Assembly (NCBI RefSeq): GCF_003967355.1
Contig: NZ_BIFH01000048.1
Coordinates: 1-64,000 of the forward strand
Length of the DNA stretch: 64,000 nucleotides
Direction of reading: 5' to 3'
From: Embleya hyalina
GTDB taxonomy: Bacteria; Actinomycetota; Actinomycetes; Streptomycetales; Streptomycetaceae
The translations under genes were made by a program, and so were the position numbers. Below the pieces are notes generated by a model. It made no database searches and had not been told where the DNA came from. It saw only the letters and a program-made list of their open reading frames with translations. Below, one piece after another: positions 18,300-27,011 of the stretch. Position 1 is the first letter of the stretch. Each line of letters starts with the position of its first letter.

Positions 18300-18908
18300 G
18301 TGACGACCGAACAGGAACATCGGGACGGGGACCACGTGTTGTGGGCCCGGGTCCGCGCGGGGGATCGCGACGCGTTCGCGGTGGTGTTCGACCGGTACGC
18401 GGGAGCGGTCTACGGCCACGTCCTGCGGCGGACCGGTGACGGCGGCGAGGCCGAGGACCTGACGTCGGCGGTGTTCCTGACCGCCTGGCGCCGCCGTGCG
18501 GAGGTGACCTTCGACCGGGACAGCGCGCTGCCGTGGCTGCTCGGCACGGCGAACCGCACGGTGGCCAACCGGCGGCGCGCGCTCAAGCGCTACCGGGCGC
18601 TGGCCGCGCGGGTGCCGCTGCCCGACCACGAACCCGACCACGCGGACGAGGTGGCCCGGCGGATCGACCGGGAGCGTGCGGCGCAGGCGTTGCGGCGTTC
18701 GGTGGCGAAGCTGCCCCGGCACGAGCGCGACGTGGTGGAGCTGTGCGTGTGGGGCGGCCTGGACCAGCAGGCGGCGGCCACCGCGCTCGGCGTGGCGCTG
18801 GGCACGGTCAAGGCGCGGATGCATCGGGCCCGGAAGCGGTTGAGCGGCCTGCTGGCCGAAGAGGGCGTGCACGCGAGCACGCACACAGGCATCGAGGAGA
18901 CACGATGA
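18300..18908 (+). CDS. ECF-family RNA polymerase sigma factor
   Basis: 202 residues. Region 2 is at about 20-85 (FDRYAGAVYGHVLRRTGD, then AEDLTSAVFLTAWRRR). Region 4 is at about 135-185 (LPRHERDVVEL, then QQAAATALGVALGTVKARMH). Such factors direct RNA polymerase to stress or envelope promoters. The GTG at 18300 is the earliest plausible start. The stop overlaps the next gene's ATG as ATGA, so the partner protein is translationally coupled and may control this factor. Target genes cannot be read from the window. Confidence 0.9.
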   Translation: MTTEQEHRDGDHVLWARVRAGDRDAFAVVFDRYAGAVYGHVLRRTGDGGEAEDLTSAVFLTAWRRRAEVTFDRDSALPWLLGTANRTVANRRRALKRYRALAARVPLPDHEPDHADEVARRIDRERAAQALRRSVAKLPRHERDVVELCVWGGLDQQAAATALGVALGTVKARMHRARKRLSGLLAEEGVHASTHTGIEETR

Positions 18909-20110
18909 GCCCGTACGACGAGGACCGGCTGCCCGGACACGACCGGCGCCGGCGCGAGTTGCTGGCCATGCTCGACCCGGAGCAACCCGGCCGGCACCGG
19001 GCGCTGGTACCGGGGATCGCCGCCGGCGCGGTGCTCGCGATCTGCGCCGTGGGGGTGTTGGCCGCACAACCGTGGCGGGGGCCGGAGAACCTGTCGGCCG
19101 CGGGGCCGGTGACCGGCCAGGACCCGTCCCAGGGGGTGCCGAGGGAGTCGGCCGAGGCGGGCGACCCGGTGCCGTGGGACGTGGCGGCCCGAACACTGGC
19201 GAGGTGTCTGGACAACGGCCGGCGGGCTGCGGTCCCGCCTCCGCCGCCGACCGGATTCGGGACGTCGATGCCGACGTGGCGACCGCCTGAGGCGACGATG
19301 TCGCCGGGTGGGGAACAGTCGCTGCCGCCGGGGGTGTCGTTCATGGAGGCGAGCGGGCCGCCGATGACGCCACCGGCGTGGCTCGGCGACGCGATGCCGC
19401 CGACCGCGACGGGCCGGCCGACCGGGCCGAACCCGTCCCCACCGTCGTCCGGGGGGCCCGCGATCGGATCCGGGTCGCTGTACGGGCCGGCGACGTTCCC
19501 GCCGGGGGTCACGGTGGACGGCGGGCCGCCGCCACCGCTGACGGCGAGCCCGACGGCGCACGGGGCGCGGACGCCGAGTCCGGCCGGGCCCGACGCGTCG
19601 TTGTGGAAGGTGCGCGAGCCGGATTCGGCGTTCAAGCCGTACTTCACCGCCTGGGAGGATCTCGGAGGCGGCATGCTGCGCCCGCTGGTCGTGGGCAAGG
19701 CGACCATGCCGGGCCTGGTGGTCTGCCACGGAGAGGCGCCACCGGACTTCCCGGCCCCGACGGCGGCCGACGGCACCCTCGCGGGCCCGTTCGAGGTCCG
19801 TCGAAGCACGCTCCTCGGTCCGGTGACCGACCCGCCGCCGGCCGCCGCGGTGTCGACGTGGTGGGGCCGGACCACGGCCTCGGTGGCCCGGATCGTGGTG
19901 GAGTTGCCGGGCGGACGCACGATCGACGCGGTGGTCCGCGACGGCGTGTGGTTCGCCGGCGTCCCCGGCAACCTCGTCGCGCCGCCGCGCATCCGCGCCT
20001 ACGACGCGGCCGGCGCCCTCCTGGGCGAACGCACGGGCGACAAGGAGTCCCTGCGCTGCGCCACGACCCCGATGACGAAGGGCTGCGGAAGCCGCACGCA
20101 CTGGGGGTAG
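18905..20110 (+). CDS. Proline-rich single-pass membrane protein, possible anti-sigma partner
   Basis: 401 residues: a short charged cytoplasmic head (about 1-32), one membrane helix (VPGIAAGAVLAICAVGVLAA, about 35-55), a long Pro/Gly/Thr/Ser-rich region to about 235, and an extracellular C-terminal domain from about 238. The last contains pairs of Trp and two Cys (VVCHG; LRCATT). The coupling to an ECF sigma gene suggests membrane sensing or sigma sequestration. The usual zinc anti-sigma motif HxxxCxxC is absent, so this is inference. I do not recognise the C-terminal domain. Confidence 0.7.
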   Translation: MSPYDEDRLPGHDRRRRELLAMLDPEQPGRHRALVPGIAAGAVLAICAVGVLAAQPWRGPENLSAAGPVTGQDPSQGVPRESAEAGDPVPWDVAARTLARCLDNGRRAAVPPPPPTGFGTSMPTWRPPEATMSPGGEQSLPPGVSFMEASGPPMTPPAWLGDAMPPTATGRPTGPNPSPPSSGGPAIGSGSLYGPATFPPGVTVDGGPPPPLTASPTAHGARTPSPAGPDASLWKVREPDSAFKPYFTAWEDLGGGMLRPLVVGKATMPGLVVCHGEAPPDFPAPTAADGTLAGPFEVRRSTLLGPVTDPPPAAAVSTWWGRTTASVARIVVELPGGRTIDAVVRDGVWFAGVPGNLVAPPRIRAYDAAGALLGERTGDKESLRCATTPMTKGCGSRTHWG

Positions 20111-20115
20111 CGCCA

Positions 20116-20146
20116 CCACCCGCGAGACGGGCGCACGCCCGGGTGG
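20116..20146. terminator. Hairpin between convergent genes
   Basis: CCACCCG at 20116-20122 pairs with CGGGTGG at 20140-20146, with further GC-rich pairing inside. It lies just past the membrane protein stop and before the convergent priA stop. No U-tract; probable GC-type terminator. Confidence 0.4.
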
Positions 20147-20254
20147 GCTCGTGACACCCCGGCGCGGCGCCCCGGAGCCGGGCCACGAGCCGGGCGCCCG
20201 GGCGCCGCCGGGCACCGCACCGTCCGGGCGAACCGGGCGCCGCGCCCGACCGCG

Positions 20255-22483
20255 TCACCCGATGTCCGGCGGATCGACCCTGATCAGCACCGGATCGGCG
20301 GTGCCCCGGGCCAGCCGCAACGTCTGCGCCGCCTTCAGCGCGTGTGCCAGTTCCGCGCCCCGGCCCGGTTCGATCCGGAGCAGGACTCGTTCGTGGCGCG
20401 GCGGTTCGGCCGCCGGCCGGGCCGGCGCGGGAGCCGGCGGCGTGGCGCCGAACAGGGCGCGGGTGAGTTCGGCGCGGGTGTCGGCGGCCCTGGGGTCGGG
20501 CCTGGCCGGCGCCGGCGGCGGAGTGCGCGCGACGGTCGGGGCGACCGGGACCGGGCCCAGTACGTCCACCCCGTCCGGCAACCGCAACACCGCCAGGAAG
20601 TCGGCGATCCCGGCGGGCGGACCGGTGACCGACGCCATCCGCGACACCGGCGGCAGGTTCAGGTCGGCCCGCTCGCCGAGTTCGGTCAGCGCGTACCCCT
20701 GCGGGTCCCACCGCACCAGCGCCTGCACCGGACGCAGCGTGGACTCGGCGACCACGACCAGCGTGCCGCCCTCCCCCGCCGGGCGGACCAGGCTCGCCGC
20801 GTCCAGCCAGCGGCGCAGCGCCTCCTCGCCGGCGCGCAGGTCGGGCCGGGTGAGCAGGGCCCAGCCGTCCAGGAGCAGCGCCGCCGCGTAGCCGCTCGGC
20901 GCGACCGGTTCGGCTCCGGGCGTGGCGATGATCAGCGCGGGCAGGTCCGGCACGGTGGTCAGGATCGCGTCCCGCCCGGAGGTACGCACGGGCACCGTGG
21001 GGAACGCGCGGCCCAACTCCTCCGCGGTCCGTCGCGCGCCGATCACGCCCGCCCGGATCCGGTCCCCGCCGCACACTCGGCAATGCCAGTTCGGCGCCGG
21101 ACGGGTACACCAACCGCAGGTCAACACCGCGTCCCCGGAGGGCAGTTCGAGCGGCCCGGAACAGTGCGCGCAGCGTGCCGGCTCCCGGCAGCGCCGACAC
21201 GCGGTGCGCACGAGGTAGCCGCGTCGGGGCACCTGGACCAGGACCGGACCGCCGCGCAACGCGGTGCGCGCCACGTCCCAGGCCACGCTCGGCAACCGCG
21301 CCGCGCGCGCCGCCTCGTCCCGGGCCAGGTCCAGATCGCTGCCGACGGTGCGCACGAGCGGCGCGGCGGCGCGCACCGCGGCCCGGTCGGCGTCCAGCGG
21401 CCGGGCCCAGCCGGAGCGCACCAGTTGCGCGGCCTCGACCGTGGTGGAGTGCCCGCCGACGGTGAACGCGGCGTGCTCGCGGGCGGCCCGCATGGCCAGC
21501 ACCTCGCGCACGTGCGGGTGCGGCGCGTTCTGGTCGGCGTGCGAGTCGTCGCCGTCGTTCCAGACCAGGGCCAGGCCCAGTTCCACGACCGGCGCGAACA
21601 TCGCCGCGCGGGTGCCCACGACGGCGCGGACCGTACCCCGGTTGACCGCCAGCCAGCGCCGGTAGCGCTCCTCCGGTCCCAGTCCGGCGGTCAGCGCGAC
21701 GTGCCGGCCCGGACCGAGCAGCGCGGTCAACGCCGCGTCGACCCGGTCCACCGCCTTGGCGTCGGGGACGACCGCGAGCGCTCCGCGACCGCCGGCCAGG
21801 GTGGCGGCCAGCGCGCGGGCGATCTCGTCCGGCCAGTGCGGCCCGGGCAGCGCGGTCCACACCGTGCGCGGCGACTCGCCCGCGGCGAGCGCGGCCAGAT
21901 GCGCGGCGCCCGCCGGGTAGCGCGACCACGGCCCCGGCGCGGGCGGCCCGGGTCGCACCCGCGGCTCCCCCGAGGACTCCGCCTCGGCGCGCGCGTGCCG
22001 GGCCGGCAGCGCGAGCTGCACGATGTCGGCGAGGCTGCCCGCGTAGCGGTCCGCCACCGCCCGGGCCAGCTCGACCATCGGCGGCGCCAGCACGATCTCG
22101 GGCGAGACGACGCTCGCCAACGGGGCCAGCGGCCCGGCGTAGGTACTGCGCTCGACCCGCTCGACGATCACCCCGTCGATCAACCCGCCACCGCGGCGCC
22201 GCCCGTCCACGACCTTGGCCCCGAACCGCACCCGCACCCGCACGCCGGGCCGGGCCTGCTCGGCCAGCTTGGCCGGCACCGAGTAGTCGAACAGTCGATC
22301 CAGGTGCACGAGCCCCTTGTCCACGACGACCCTGGCCACCGGCAGCCGCTCGGCCTGCGCCGGCGCCTTCGGCTTGCGCCCCCGGGCAGCCCGCACGGCC
22401 CGCCGCGCCCCCTCGACCCCGAACGCCAGCTGCCCGTCCTCGCCGCCGCCTCCACCAGGATCGTTCGTCGCCACATCGATCAT
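20255..22483 (-). CDS. priA: Primosomal protein N' (PriA), actinobacterial form without Walker A
   Basis: About 742 residues. The N-terminal 3'-DNA-binding domain contains RVVVDKGLVHLDRLFDYSVP and RVRVRFGAKVVDGR. A central zinc-binding insert has the Cys pattern CRRC, CAHC, CGWC and CRVC. In the place of the helicase Walker A the sequence reads TALPGPHWPDEI, without GKT, and the DEEH box is WNDGDDSH. Actinobacterial PriA homologues are known to lack ATPase motifs, so a structural role in replication restart is likely. The start is taken at ATG 22483; GTG 22474 is an alternative. In related genomes priA lies near fmt; here a sigma module separates it from def-fmt. Confidence 0.92.
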   Translation of the reverse strand: MIDVATNDPGGGGGEDGQLAFGVEGARRAVRAARGRKPKAPAQAERLPVARVVVDKGLVHLDRLFDYSVPAKLAEQARPGVRVRVRFGAKVVDGRRRGGGLIDGVIVERVERSTYAGPLAPLASVVSPEIVLAPPMVELARAVADRYAGSLADIVQLALPARHARAEAESSGEPRVRPGPPAPGPWSRYPAGAAHLAALAAGESPRTVWTALPGPHWPDEIARALAATLAGGRGALAVVPDAKAVDRVDAALTALLGPGRHVALTAGLGPEERYRRWLAVNRGTVRAVVGTRAAMFAPVVELGLALVWNDGDDSHADQNAPHPHVREVLAMRAAREHAAFTVGGHSTTVEAAQLVRSGWARPLDADRAAVRAAAPLVRTVGSDLDLARDEAARAARLPSVAWDVARTALRGGPVLVQVPRRGYLVRTACRRCREPARCAHCSGPLELPSGDAVLTCGWCTRPAPNWHCRVCGGDRIRAGVIGARRTAEELGRAFPTVPVRTSGRDAILTTVPDLPALIIATPGAEPVAPSGYAAALLLDGWALLTRPDLRAGEEALRRWLDAASLVRPAGEGGTLVVVAESTLRPVQALVRWDPQGYALTELGERADLNLPPVSRMASVTGPPAGIADFLAVLRLPDGVDVLGPVPVAPTVARTPPPAPARPDPRAADTRAELTRALFGATPPAPAPARPAAEPPRHERVLLRIEPGRGAELAHALKAAQTLRLARGTADPVLIRVDPPDIG

Positions 22484-22677
22484 CCTGACAGACGGGTACG
22501 ACGGATCCACGCGGGTACGACGCCCCGTCGGCAGCCCGATACCACTCCCGCGACAGGCAACGGCACCCCATTCGCATACTCGAGACGGGCGTACGAGACG
22601 ACCTGGCTCGCCCGGCCGCGGACGAACTCGGCGGCGTCACGTCGAATAGCGAACTCGGCAGTGGGACGGCCTGGGCG

Positions 22678-22998
22678 GTGAGCCGGAAAGCCGCCCCATG
22701 CGAGGTCCGGATGGCCGACCTCGCGCCGGTCATCGGCTCGGAGCAGTCCGGCCGCCGTCCCGTCGTGGTGGTGAACTCACCGTTCTACACGTCCTTCCTC
22801 ACCACGCGGGACCGCGGCCTGCCCCATCACGTCCCGGTGTCCTCGCCACAGTCCGGCCTCCGCCATCCGAGCCGGGCCCGGACCGACGACGTGCGGACGA
22901 TGTCCGAACAGCGTCTCGTCGGGCGCCCGCCGGGCAGCGTCGGCGACAAGGAGGCGGAGGAAATTCGCGCCTACGTTCGGCTCATGTCGGACATCTGA
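22678..22998 (+). CDS. PemK/MazF-family toxin, probably degenerate
   Basis: 106 residues with clear MazF/PemK fold signatures: MADLAPVIGSEQSGRRPVVVV, then HHVPVSSPQSGLR and VRTMSEQRLVG. Two defects are apparent. The usual N-terminus (MRRGEVW type) is missing; an ATGC just upstream is out of frame with the body. The strand of about 8-10 residues that normally sits between SPFYTSFL and TTRDRG is absent, which would remove a core beta-strand. No antitoxin gene is recognisable upstream. Active MazF cleaves RNA; this copy is likely inactive. Confidence 0.6.
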   Translation: MSRKAAPCEVRMADLAPVIGSEQSGRRPVVVVNSPFYTSFLTTRDRGLPHHVPVSSPQSGLRHPSRARTDDVRTMSEQRLVGRPPGSVGDKEAEEIRAYVRLMSDI

Positions 22999-23371
22999 CC
23001 GGATCCGCGTCGGACGGGCGAGGATGCCACCCGACAATCGGAGCGACCAGCGCGGCGAAACACGTGGACCAAAGAACCAGGTACGGTCCGAGCAGACGAT
23101 TCTCCTCGGTCACGACCCCGGATGTGGCCAGCAGCAGCCACAGGGCGGCTCCCGTACTTGCGCCCATGCCCACGAAGAATCCGCGGAAAAGCCACTTCCG
23201 CCGCCACACCGAGCCGGGCGCGAGCACGAGCAGGGACGGCAGGACCAGGGCCGCGAGCACTCCGAAGGGAAACGCCACAAGCGCGAAGGCCAGGGCGCCG
23301 GGCGTCAACCCCAGGGAGGCGACGCCCAGCAGCGCGCCCCCCCAGGACGGCACCCACGGGACATGCGACAC
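22982..23371 (-). CDS. Hypothetical membrane protein
   Basis: 129 residues with about four hydrophobic segments (around 10-28, 30-50, 62-84 and 95-113). No family recognised. The ATG at 23371 has no clear ribosome binding site, and the gene overlaps the MazF-like gene convergently by 17 bases. The composition matches the surroundings, so it is plausible but not certain. Confidence 0.5.
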   Translation of the reverse strand: MSHVPWVPSWGGALLGVASLGLTPGALAFALVAFPFGVLAALVLPSLLVLAPGSVWRRKWLFRGFFVGMGASTGAALWLLLATSGVVTEENRLLGPYLVLWSTCFAALVAPIVGWHPRPSDADPVRCPT

Positions 23372-23551
23372 CGGTGCCCAATACGGCCCGCAACAGAAGC
23401 GGCAGATCCTCCTCGGTCGGCCGCCATACCGCCCACATCCTCGCGAACACGTTCACCATGCTCGGGCGACACATCCTTCCAGAGGGTGGATCCGCAGGTG
23501 TGCGGATCCCGAAGCGTCGTGCACGCCGGATCGGCCCGGGCCCAGCGTGGG

Positions 23552-25657
23552 CTACTCCACCTCCACCCCGTGTGACTCCGCGACGCCCAGCAGGCCGTTG
23601 CGGAAGCCGTTCGTGGTGGGTGAGAAGGTCCAGCCGGTGTCGGCGCGGACGAAGGCGCCGAGGACCATGGCGGTTTCGCCGGGGCGGCGGGTCGGGACCG
23701 GGTTGGTGCCGAGGTCGCGGCCGTTCGCCTGATCGAGGCGGGTGAGTCTGGTGCCGCGCAGGGTGCTCAGGTCGCGGCCGGGGGCGTGTTCCTCGTCGAC
23801 GGCGGCGGCCAGGACCAGGCGGTCGGCCTCGCGGGGCAGCAGGGCCAGGTCGATCAGGTAGGCCACCCCGTCGCCGATCCGCACCGCCCCTTCCGGACTG
23901 GCCGGGTTGTTGAAGAAGACGAAGTGCTCGTCGCCGAGCACCCGTCCGCGTCGGCACACGAACGCGCACGGGTCCAGCGGCGGCGCGGTCCCCGGATCCC
24001 AGGCCACCTGGACCAGGAGCCGACTGCCGGGCGCGGCGGCCGTGCCGGTGCCCGGGCCCAGGCGACCGCGCAGGCCGTGCCGGGCGAGCAGGCCGACCAG
24101 CTCCGGCCCCGTGACCAGGCCCAGCGGCTTGTTGCGGATGAACTCGTGACTGCCGGGCCCGAATTGGGACGTGGTGACCAGCAGGCCCTTGTTCGCGCCG
24201 TGGTGCTGTACGGTCCCGGCCAGGTCGCGCACCGCGGTCGGCGGGACGGTGTGCCGGTAGCGCTTGACCTGCACCACGATCGTGCCGCCGCGAATCGGGT
24301 CCGGGTCCACCGCGACCACGTCGACGCCCTGATCGCCGCTGCGCGCGGTGGTCGCGACCTCCATGCCCATGCGCCGGAACAGCTGGGCGATCAGGTTCTC
24401 GAACTCGATCGGGTCCATCACGAACAGGTCCGGATCGTCGTCGCCGGCCCCGGGCGGCGCGGGCGGCGTGGGGGTGGGCGCCGGCGCCGGCGCCGAGGCG
24501 ACGCTGTCCGCGAGCCGGGTCGTCCGTACCGGAGTGGGCCGGTCCGGGCGCGTCGACAGGGTGCCCTCCATCGCCTCCAGGCACGCGACGGCGTCCACCC
24601 GGTCCAGGCCGATGTGCCGGAACTCCTGCGCGCGGGCGGTCACCGTGACCAGGTACGTGCGCCCCGGCCGGCCCGTCGCCGGGTCGATCGCCTGGACGAA
24701 GCCGTTCAGCACCACCGAGTCGAGAATGCCCTCGTGGTCGGCGAAGAACAGCTCGGCGAGGATCCGCAGCGCGCTCTGCGCGAGCAGGTCGCGGTGGATC
24801 GTGCGCCGGTCGGTCGCCGTGCGGGCGACCTCCTTCTCCTGGTCGTCGGTCTTCACGTAGCGCATCCGGGCCACCGCCGGCACCACGTCGACGGTCGGGA
24901 GTTCGTGGTCGACCACGAGTTGGCGCCCCGCGGCGTCGAAGGCCACCGTCGACTGGTCGGAGAAGCCCTCCGGCCAGTCCGGCGAGGCCAGCAGGACTCC
25001 CTCGAAGTAGTCCTCGATCGCCTCCGGATCGCGCGCCGCGAGTCGCCGCACCAGGTCGTCGACCTGGTCGTTGCGCTGCGCGGCGAGCGCCCGCTGACCG
25101 TTGGCCCACTCCTCGAACTGTCGGTGGTAGTCGTTGTATCGCTGCTGCCGCTCGTATTCGGCGGCCTGCGCGGCCCGCAGGTCGTGCTCGTAGCGGGCCT
25201 GTGCCTGGGCCCGGTCCTGCTCGTAGCGGGAGTGCGCGCCGGGCGCGAACGAGCCCAGGCCGGACGGCGCGGCGACCTGATAGCGCGCCGGATCGGGCAT
25301 CGGGATCGGCCGGGCCAACTCCCCCGGCTGGAACGGCGGGATCTCCACGGCGGCGCGCAACCGGTCGATGTGGAACCCCGGCGCGCTCAGCCGGGCCCGG
25401 AGCACGCCCTGGAGTTCGGCGACCCGCTCCTCGATCTCGGCGGTTCGTCGGGCCACTTCGGCCTCGCGGGCCTGTTGGTAGGCGCGCTGCGCCTCGCGGT
25501 CCGCCCGGGCGGCGGCCTTCTGCGCCTCGCGGCGATTGCGCTCGTCCGCCCGCTGTTGCTGCTGCCGCGCGCGCAACTCGGCCTCGCGCTGCCGCTGTTG
25601 CTGCCGCTGTAGTTCGGCCCATGTCCCCAGCACGCCGGTGCTTCGCCGACTCGCCAC
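23552..25657 (-). CDS. Coiled coil-Mrr endonuclease-TerD fusion protein
   Basis: 701 residues in three parts. Residues about 10-85 are Gln/Glu/Arg/Ala-rich and should form a coiled coil; a charged helical region continues to about 200. At about 405-525 is a restriction endonuclease-like Mrr_cat domain: FENLIAQLFRRMGMEV, then GDQGVDVVAVD and VVQVKRY, giving the D-QxK nuclease signature. From about 540 to the end is a TerD-type domain: RGRVLGDEHFVFFNNPASP, VAYLIDLALLP and TAMVLGAFVRADTGWTF. The GTG at 25657 follows GGAAGG at 8 bases. Mrr cuts modified DNA; TerD domains bind calcium in stress or defence systems. A genome-defence role is inference. Confidence 0.88.
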   Translation of the reverse strand: MASRRSTGVLGTWAELQRQQQRQREAELRARQQQQRADERNRREAQKAAARADREAQRAYQQAREAEVARRTAEIEERVAELQGVLRARLSAPGFHIDRLRAAVEIPPFQPGELARPIPMPDPARYQVAAPSGLGSFAPGAHSRYEQDRAQAQARYEHDLRAAQAAEYERQQRYNDYHRQFEEWANGQRALAAQRNDQVDDLVRRLAARDPEAIEDYFEGVLLASPDWPEGFSDQSTVAFDAAGRQLVVDHELPTVDVVPAVARMRYVKTDDQEKEVARTATDRRTIHRDLLAQSALRILAELFFADHEGILDSVVLNGFVQAIDPATGRPGRTYLVTVTARAQEFRHIGLDRVDAVACLEAMEGTLSTRPDRPTPVRTTRLADSVASAPAPAPTPTPPAPPGAGDDDPDLFVMDPIEFENLIAQLFRRMGMEVATTARSGDQGVDVVAVDPDPIRGGTIVVQVKRYRHTVPPTAVRDLAGTVQHHGANKGLLVTTSQFGPGSHEFIRNKPLGLVTGPELVGLLARHGLRGRLGPGTGTAAAPGSRLLVQVAWDPGTAPPLDPCAFVCRRGRVLGDEHFVFFNNPASPEGAVRIGDGVAYLIDLALLPREADRLVLAAAVDEEHAPGRDLSTLRGTRLTRLDQANGRDLGTNPVPTRRPGETAMVLGAFVRADTGWTFSPTTNGFRNGLLGVAESHGVEVE

Positions 25658-25839
25658 GCTATCGCCCTTCCGCCCTGCACCCGTCCGCCCCCACGCCGGA
25701 TGCCATCCTGCCGTGTCCGGCCGGTCGGCGCGAAGGCGGTCGGCGGGTCGATCCGCAGGTGATCGGGCGATGGGGCGGGCGGGCGGCGGAGCGGGGCCGG
25801 AGCGGCACCTCGCCCACCCGCCCCGGTCCCGCCGAGCCG

Positions 25840-26238
25840 TCACCGGCCGCCGCGTGAACTGCCGCCCCTCGAACCGCTGGACGAACCGCCCTTGGAGCCG
25901 CTGCCGGACGAGCCGCCGCCCTTGGATCCGCTGGTCGAACCGCCGGACGAGATGCCCGACGTGCCACCCGTGTTTCCCGTGCCGGCCGATCCGGAGGTCG
26001 TGGAGCGCGTGGGATCGGATGTGTCCGTCGGTCCGGATCGCGAGGCGGTCGGCAGCGCGGCGCCGGGGTTCGTGGCGGTCGCGCTCGGGACGGAGACGGT
26101 CGTCCGCTTCGGCGGTTTCGGCCGCTTCGACGACTTGGTCCCACCGCCGCCGCATCCCGCCAGGACCAGTACGCCGGCCGTGGTCGCCGCGGTGGCGACC
26201 GTTCCGATCCGGAAGATTCGTTTTTTCGTCCGTCGCAT
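25840..26238 (-). CDS. Ser/Gly-rich lipoprotein
   Basis: 132 residues. A basic N-terminus (MRRTKKRIFRIG) and hydrophobic stretch lead to the lipobox LVLAGC near residue 29, predicting lipidation and export. The rest is low complexity: Ser/Gly/Lys/Thr-rich with short repeats in the last ~50 residues. No folded domain is recognisable. The gene lies 182 bases upstream of the Mrr-TerD gene on the same strand; a link is unproven. Confidence 0.6.
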   Translation of the reverse strand: MRRTKKRIFRIGTVATAATTAGVLVLAGCGGGGTKSSKRPKPPKRTTVSVPSATATNPGAALPTASRSGPTDTSDPTRSTTSGSAGTGNTGGTSGISSGGSTSGSKGGGSSGSGSKGGSSSGSRGGSSRGGR

Positions 26239-26332
26239 GCTGCACACGCCCCCGTGGTCGACTTTCGTAGGACTGTAGCCGGCCCGACCGGCCGCCGCCG
26301 GTACTCCCCCTCCCGACGGCGGCCGATTCACC

Positions 26333-26869
26333 TCATTCGCAGGCGGTTCCGTCCCCGTCCCGGTCCAGGTGCGAGCCGTAGCCGGGTTCGCCGCGATGGA
26401 TCGGCGCGGCGCCGGCGGCCCGAACCGCGGTGCAGTTCTTGTAGTAGACCGGCCCGTCGCCACCGGTACTGCTGCCGCCGGTACTGCCGGAGGTGCCGGA
26501 GCCGCCGGACGAACCCGTTCCCGCCGAACCGCCGCTCGACCCCGTGCTCCTGCTCCCCCCGGTGCCGGCCGAGTCGCCCGCCGGCGTGCCGGGTGCCTTC
26601 GTCGGCGCCGGCGTGTTCGTCGAAGCCGCCGGCGGCGACGGCGGCGACGAGGACGCGGGTGCGGAAGGTGTCGGCGAGCCCGACGCCGCGGCGGTGGCCG
26701 TGGCCGACCCGCCCGCGCTCTGCGAGGGCTTCGGCGAGCCGGACTTGCCGCCCCCGTCCCCGTCGCACCCCGCCGACGCCAGGGCCAACACCACCGCCAA
26801 CGCCGGCGCGATCACCCCCGCACGCCGCGCGGATCCGAATTTCGGCATGGCTGTGCCGGATGTGCCCAT
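26333..26869 (-). CDS. Lipoprotein with Excalibur calcium-binding domain
   Basis: 178 residues. A signal region ends in the lipobox ASAGC near residue 35. A long Ser/Thr/Pro/Gly-rich linker follows, then a C-terminal Excalibur domain: YYKNCTAVRAAG, ending DRDGDGTACE. The two Cys and the DxDxDG loop are the hallmark. Such domains are extracellular, calcium-binding modules, often on surface nucleases; no nuclease is fused here. Upstream, the WS/DGAT gene is divergent. Confidence 0.85.
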   Translation of the reverse strand: MGTSGTAMPKFGSARRAGVIAPALAVVLALASAGCDGDGGGKSGSPKPSQSAGGSATATAAASGSPTPSAPASSSPPSPPAASTNTPAPTKAPGTPAGDSAGTGGSRSTGSSGGSAGTGSSGGSGTSGSTGGSSTGGDGPVYYKNCTAVRAAGAAPIHRGEPGYGSHLDRDGDGTACE

Positions 26870-27011
26870 CTGCGAGTTCCCCCCTCGATATGTGCCGCCC
26901 GGACTCCAGCCGCCATCCCCATCGCCGTCCCCCCGACCCGGGAGCCGGCACCGCTTCCCACGTTTCGTCGGGTATCTGGACCGGGCCTCGGAACGGACCT
27001 ACGGTGCCTGG

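Noticed and set aside
22511-22677. An antitoxin gene upstream of the MazF-like toxin
   Set aside because: Short frames exist, but none has a start with ribosome binding site and a recognisable ribbon-helix-helix or AbrB pattern.
25658-26245. N-terminal extension of the Mrr-TerD protein by 196 codons
   Set aside because: The extra part is antisense-like Arg-rich sequence overlapping the lipoprotein gene, and a good ribosome binding site precedes GTG 25657.
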